Positions 14,423-18,186 of a stretch of 18,186 nt of DNA are shown in pieces. The notes under the pieces are model-generated. The model was not told the origin of the DNA, did not search any database, and saw only the letters and a program-made list of their open reading frames with translations. The stretch lies in NCBI GenBank assembly GCA_965602635.1, contig CBFCZU010000065.1, positions 1 through 18,186 of the forward strand. The letters run 5' to 3'. The DNA is from CBFCZU01 sp965602635. Lineage in GTDB: Bacteria; Planctomycetota; Phycisphaerae; SM23-33. How positions within the stretch are numbered: position 1 is the first letter of the stretch; each line of letters begins with the position of its first letter. The position numbers were made by a program, and so were the translations under genes.

Positions 14423-15313
14423 ATGAGAGTTGTGCGCACCCTTGTTGCGTGCCTGGCTGCGGGGATAGGATTGTGGGTCGTCAGCGCTTCCGGCCGGGCC
14501 CGAGCGGCGCCCGCGGCGACGACCACCCGCGCCGCCGGCGTCAAGGTCATTCCCGTGGCCGTCAGCGAAACGCGCTACAAGTGGCTGGCCGCGGGACGCA
14601 AGAAGTCCGACTACGCCGAGCTGACGATGACGGTCCACGTGGTGGGCGAGGCGGCCACCAAGGCCGTGCGCTTCGGGCGCGTCAAGATCACCCACGCCGT
14701 TGACGAAGAGGGCAACAGCCTCCTCGCCGCCGCCAAGGAGCGGCGGCATCCCCACGACTATGTAAGGGATTTCATCACGATCACAGAGCGGCAAAGAGAG
14801 CAGCACAAGAACGGGTTTCAGGCGGAATTCATCCGTCTCAAGCCGGCTCCCCGGGCAGCGGCCAAGATCGCGAAAGTAAGCGGCTCTCTCAAGCTGCTCA
14901 CCGGCGGGAAGGTCGCCGAGGTGATCATCCCCAACGCCCGATCGCTCATCGGCATAGAGGTTGACCACCCGGCGCTCAAGGCGGCGGGAGTGAAGGTCAA
15001 GATCGTCAAGCCGGGAACGCTCAAGATCGTCAAGCCGGGGACGTCCCACATCGCCTGGCTGGACCCGAGCAAGACGGTTTCCTTTCGGATCGACGGCAAG
15101 GTGGATGCCTTTCTGGGTGCGGTCATGGTGGACTCTGCGGGCAGGGCCGTTAGCTGTAATTCCAGCGTGCGGACTGACGGCGGGGCTATCAGGCAGCAGT
15201 CGCTGACGGCCGAGAAGCAGCTGCCCGCAAAGGCCGGGCTCAAGCTGGAGGTCCTCAGCGGCGCCAAGGTCGTGACCGTGCCGTTCGAGCTGAAGGACAT
15301 CCCCCTGCCCTAG
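14423..15313 (+). CDS. Secreted protein of unknown function downstream of recA
   Basis: I do not recognise this 296-residue protein. It begins with a clear Sec signal peptide: MRVVR, a hydrophobic core (LVACLAAGIGLWVVSASG), then ARA before APAAT, giving cleavage near residue 28. The mature part is Lys/Ala/Val-rich and predicted mainly beta, with a basic middle (KERRHPHDYVRDF, then ITERQREQHKNGF). Two adjacent eight-residue units at about 192-207 share KIVKPGT and come from a 24-bp tandem duplication. No lipobox, membrane anchor or catalytic motif was seen. It has a strong SD, AAGGAG (14410-14415), 7 nt before ATG. The 36-bp gap after recA suggests cotranscription, though a functional link to DNA repair is not implied. 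Confidence 0.75.
   Translation: MRVVRTLVACLAAGIGLWVVSASGRARAAPAATTTRAAGVKVIPVAVSETRYKWLAAGRKKSDYAELTMTVHVVGEAATKAVRFGRVKITHAVDEEGNSLLAAAKERRHPHDYVRDFITITERQREQHKNGFQAEFIRLKPAPRAAAKIAKVSGSLKLLTGGKVAEVIIPNARSLIGIEVDHPALKAAGVKVKIVKPGTLKIVKPGTSHIAWLDPSKTVSFRIDGKVDAFLGAVMVDSAGRAVSCNSSVRTDGGAIRQQSLTAEKQLPAKAGLKLEVLSGAKVVTVPFELKDIPLP
14997..15039 (+). repeat. 24-bp tandem duplication inside the secreted-protein gene
   Basis: A 19-bp word (TCAAGATCGTCAAGCCGGG) occurs at 14997-15015 and at 15021-15039, period 24 bp and in frame. It encodes two copies of an eight-residue unit carrying KIVKPGT. The near identity at DNA level suggests a recent slippage event. Confidence 0.85.
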
Positions 15314-15375
15314 CGCTGGGCCGCATCGGCGGTAATCACCCCGGCAAAGGCTTCCCCAACCTCGGCCGGTTCCAC

Positions 15376-15381
15376 TAGAAT
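15376..15381 (+). promoter_or_regulatory. Candidate -10 element for alaS
   Basis: TAGAAT matches the -10 consensus at 5 of 6 and is the same hexamer as in the glnS promoter. The -35 at the proper distance (TTCCCC, 15352-15357) is poor. Transcription would start near 15388, about 45 nt before the alaS ATG. Confidence 0.35.
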
Positions 15382-15432
15382 GCACGCCCGGCGGCGGGTG
15401 CCGCGCACGCTTCCACGGTCTCGAGGTCCGGC

Positions 15433-18105
15433 ATGGCAAGAACATCCGAGCAAATCCGGCAGGAGTTCATCCAGTTCTTCACCGACCGGGGGCACACCGT
15501 CGTGCCGTCCAGCTCGCTGCTGCTGGCCGACGACCCCACGCTGCTGTTCGCCAACGCCGGCATGAACCAGTTCAAGGACGTCTTCCTGGGCACCGGCAGG
15601 CGCCCCTACAGCCGGGCGGTCAACACGCAGAAGTGCATCCGCGCCGGCGGCAAGCACAACGACCTCGAAGACGTCGGGCACGACACCTGCCACCAGACGT
15701 TCTTCGAGATGCTGGGCAACTGGTCGTTCGGCGACTACTTCAAGGCCGAGGCCATTGAGTGGGCGTGGGAGCTGCTGACCGGCGTCTGGGGGATCGACAA
15801 GAACAGGCTCTACGCGACCTACTTCGGCGGCGACGAGTCCGTTCCGGTGCCGGCCGACGAGGAATCGCCCGAGTTGTGGCCGAAAGTGACCGACATGCCG
15901 GCCGGGCGGGTCCTGCCGTTCGATGCGAAGGAGAACTTCTGGAGCCCGGGGGATACCGGCCCGTGCGGGACGTGCAGCGAGGTCCACTACGACATGGGGT
16001 CGGGCAACTGCGACGGCTCGCGGCATCCGGGCGAGGCATGCGCAGTCAACGTGGAAGGCTGCGGGCGGTTCGTCGAACTGTGGAACCTGGTGTTCATCCA
16101 GTTCAGCCGCGACGACGCCGGCACCCTCGAGCCCCTGCCGGCAAACCACGTGGACACGGGTCTGGGCTTCGAGCGCGTCTGCGCCGTCCTCCAGGGCAAG
16201 AGAAGCAACTACGACACGGACGTGTTCGCTCCCCTGATGGCGGCGCTGACGGGAATCACGGGCGCCCGCTACGGAGACGGCGCCGATACGGACGTGGCCA
16301 TGCGAGTCGCCGCCGACCACGTCCGGGCGTGCAGCTTCGCCATCGCCGACGGCGTGCTGCCCTCCAACGAGGGCCGGGGATACGTCATCCGGCGCATCCT
16401 CCGCCGCGCCGCCCGCTTCGGCCGGAATCTCGGCCAACACGAGCCGTTCCTGCACATGCTCGTCCCCGTCGTCGTCGAGCAGATGGGCGAGGTCTTCCCG
16501 GAAATCGCCCAGCGGCGCAAGCAGATCGCCGAGACCGTCCGCGACGAGGAGGAATCGTTCAACCGCACCCTCGACCGCGGCATCGACCTGTTCGATCGCG
16601 TAGCGGCCGATGCCGACCGGCAGCTCAGCGGCGCCGTCGCCTTCGAACTCTATGCCACGTACGGGTTCCCCGTCGACCTGACCCAGCTCATGGCGGCCGA
16701 GCGCGGGCTGACGGTGGACATGCCCGGGTATGAAGACGAGATGGCCCGCCACCGCGAGATCTCCGCAGCCGGAGGCGGGACGTTTCAGGCGGCGGCGATC
16801 ACCGGCCTGCCTGAGACCGACGACACGGCCAAGTACGAGACCGGGCCCGTCCAGGCCAAGGTCCTCGGCTGGGTCGTGGGCGAGAACTTCGTGAAGCAAG
16901 GCGCTCTGGGCGAGGGGGCCGAAGCCGCTGTCGTCCTGGACAAGACGCCCTTCTACGGCGAGGCCGGCGGGCAGGTGGGCGATACCGGCAGCCTAGCCTT
17001 CCGCGGGGGGAGATTCGACGTCCGTGACGCCAAACTCGTCGGCCACTGCGTGCTGCACACCGGGATCGTCGCCGAGGGGACGCTCAAGGTGGGCGCCGAA
17101 GTGACGGTGCAGGTCGGCGCCTCGCGCGCCGACGCGATGCGCAACCACACGGCCACGCACCTGCTCAACTGGGCGTTGCGGCGTGTGCTTGGCGGGCGGG
17201 TGGACCAGGCCGGCAGCGTGGTCGAGCCGGCGCGGCTGCGGTTCGACTTCACCCACGGCCAGGCCGTCACGGCAGAGCAGCTCGCCGAGGCCGAGAGGCT
17301 CGTCAACGAGCGAATCCTCGCCGACGAGGCCGTCTCCGCCCGGCAGGTGCCCCTGGCCGAGGCCCGGCAGATCGCCGGTGTGCGGGCGGTCTTCGGCGAG
17401 AAATACCCCGACCCGGTGCGGGTGGTCAGCGTGGGAGTGGCCGACCCGGTCAAGGACGCCGACGACACCTCCCTGGTCGAGTTCTGCGGCGGCACGCACG
17501 TCGAGCGCACCAGCGAGATCGGCTTCTTCAAGATCGTCTCGGAGGAGTCGGTGGCCAAGGGCATCCGCCGGATCACAGCCGTAACCGGCCACGAGGCAGT
17601 GAGATACGTCCAGCGGATGGACGAGGCGGTCCGCTCGGCCTCGGCGGCGCTGCGGGTGCCGGTCGAGGAGATCGGCCAGCGGATCGCCGCCATGCAGAAG
17701 GAGCTCAAGGGGCTCCGCAAGCGTCCCGCCGGCGGCGGAGCGGGGGGCTTCCGGGCGGACTTCGTCGTCGAGTCGGCAGCGGGCAAGGTCCTGATCGGCC
17801 AGGCCGAGGCCGCGGACGCAGCCGCCATGCGCGGGCTCTGCGACGTCGAGCGGCAGAAGGGGGCGGCGGCGATGATGGTAGGCGCCGCAGACGAGGACAA
17901 GGTCACGCTGGTGGCGATGGTCTCCCAGGCGCTGGTCAAGGCGGGGAAGGTCAAGGCCGGCGAGTGGGTCCAGGCCGCCGCGGCGGTTGTCGGCGGCAGC
18001 GGAGGCGGCAAGCCGACCATGGCCCAGGCCGGCGGCAAAGAGCCCGACAAGCTGCCCGAGGCCCTTCAGGCGGCAGAGCGGTGGATCCGGGAGAGACTCG
18101 CCTAG
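15433..18105 (+). CDS. alaS: Alanyl-tRNA synthetase
   Basis: It charges tRNA(Ala) and edits Ser/Gly mischarging. The 890-residue class II enzyme has the full domain order. The aminoacylation core shows PTLLFANAGMNQFKDVFLG at 35-53, QKCIRAGGKHNDLEDVG at 66-82 and FFEMLGNWSFGDYFK at 90-104. The editing domain carries metal ligands HTATH (572-576) and CGGTH (685-689). The C-terminal DHHA1/C-Ala domain ends in the glycine-rich GGSGGGKPTMAQAGG at 854-868. E. coli AlaRS is 876 residues, so the gene is complete. GAGG (15423-15426) lies 6 nt before ATG 15433. It stands 119 bp after the secreted-protein gene and is followed by a strong terminator. Confidence 0.98.
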   Translation: MARTSEQIRQEFIQFFTDRGHTVVPSSSLLLADDPTLLFANAGMNQFKDVFLGTGRRPYSRAVNTQKCIRAGGKHNDLEDVGHDTCHQTFFEMLGNWSFGDYFKAEAIEWAWELLTGVWGIDKNRLYATYFGGDESVPVPADEESPELWPKVTDMPAGRVLPFDAKENFWSPGDTGPCGTCSEVHYDMGSGNCDGSRHPGEACAVNVEGCGRFVELWNLVFIQFSRDDAGTLEPLPANHVDTGLGFERVCAVLQGKRSNYDTDVFAPLMAALTGITGARYGDGADTDVAMRVAADHVRACSFAIADGVLPSNEGRGYVIRRILRRAARFGRNLGQHEPFLHMLVPVVVEQMGEVFPEIAQRRKQIAETVRDEEESFNRTLDRGIDLFDRVAADADRQLSGAVAFELYATYGFPVDLTQLMAAERGLTVDMPGYEDEMARHREISAAGGGTFQAAAITGLPETDDTAKYETGPVQAKVLGWVVGENFVKQGALGEGAEAAVVLDKTPFYGEAGGQVGDTGSLAFRGGRFDVRDAKLVGHCVLHTGIVAEGTLKVGAEVTVQVGASRADAMRNHTATHLLNWALRRVLGGRVDQAGSVVEPARLRFDFTHGQAVTAEQLAEAERLVNERILADEAVSARQVPLAEARQIAGVRAVFGEKYPDPVRVVSVGVADPVKDADDTSLVEFCGGTHVERTSEIGFFKIVSEESVAKGIRRITAVTGHEAVRYVQRMDEAVRSASAALRVPVEEIGQRIAAMQKELKGLRKRPAGGGAGGFRADFVVESAAGKVLIGQAEAADAAAMRGLCDVERQKGAAAMMVGAADEDKVTLVAMVSQALVKAGKVKAGEWVQAAAAVVGGSGGGKPTMAQAGGKEPDKLPEALQAAERWIRERLA

Positions 18106-18146
18106 CCTGCCTATCGCATGACCCCTTCCGAGTCTATGCAATAAGC

Positions 18147-18180
18147 ACCTTTGCGAGAGACGGTTCTCTCGCAAAGGTTT
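18147..18180 (+). terminator. Hairpin terminator of alaS
   Basis: CCTTTGCGAGAGA (18148-18160) pairs perfectly with TCTCTCGCAAAGG (18165-18177) over the tetraloop CGGT. A further A-T pair (18147 with 18178) makes 14 bp, followed by a short TTT (18178-18180). It lies about 42 bp after the alaS stop. The short T-run makes it a good but not textbook intrinsic terminator, and its symmetry allows bidirectional action. Confidence 0.75.
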
Positions 18181-18186
18181 CGACTC

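Overview
This is a high-GC (roughly 65-70%) bacterial chromosomal segment of 18.2 kb that carries mostly housekeeping genes. The mix points to the Planctomycetota or a near relative: a ribosomal protein S1 with a long acidic tail, a short RpoD-like sigma factor, a stand-alone CBM9-like protein, a bacterial GlnRS beside a GluRS, and large GC-rich intergenic regions with microrepeats. The taxonomic placement is inference from gene content only. No transposase, integrase, phage gene, CRISPR array, tRNA or rRNA was seen.

Layout. Positions 1-926 hold no convincing gene. They contain a multi-hairpin element at the left edge, an 18-bp direct repeat with a palindromic core, a 7-bp microrepeat, an 11-unit 10-bp tandem array, two candidate promoters and a structured leader for rpsA. 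Then follow, all on the + strand, rpsA (927-3122), a primary-type sigma factor (3336-4148), a five-TM LTA-synthase/sulfatase-type membrane enzyme (4487-6541), apt (6635-7150), a CBM9-like protein (7222-7884) and an orphan HicB-like antitoxin (7970-8194). glnS lies on the minus strand (8285-9994). It converges on hicB and diverges from gltX (10129-11598). gltX heads a close-packed run with a PfkB-family kinase (11627-12568) and the 2H phosphoesterase gene thpR (12602-13168). recA (13340-14386) has its own promoter and is followed 36 bp later by a secreted protein of unknown function (14423-15313). alaS (15433-18105) ends at a strong hairpin terminator at the right edge.

How the genes work together. 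The theme is translation and nucleic-acid maintenance: S1, three aminoacyl-tRNA synthetases, an RNA 2',3'-cyclic phosphodiesterase, a sigma factor, RecA and adenine salvage. Having GlnRS next to GluRS suggests direct Gln-tRNA(Gln) charging with a discriminating GluRS. Several candidate sigma70-type promoters with a 17-nt spacer can be read in the intergenic regions. The best is glnS (TTGAGA-N17-TAGAAT). The gltX promoter is placed so that transcription would start at or next to the ATG, and no Shine-Dalgarno is visible, so a leaderless mRNA is possible. I see no clear new defence or mobile system. The oddest items are the repeat-rich region upstream of rpsA, the S1 tail repeats, the P-loop variant of RecA with a palindrome inside its promoter, and the secreted gene behind recA.
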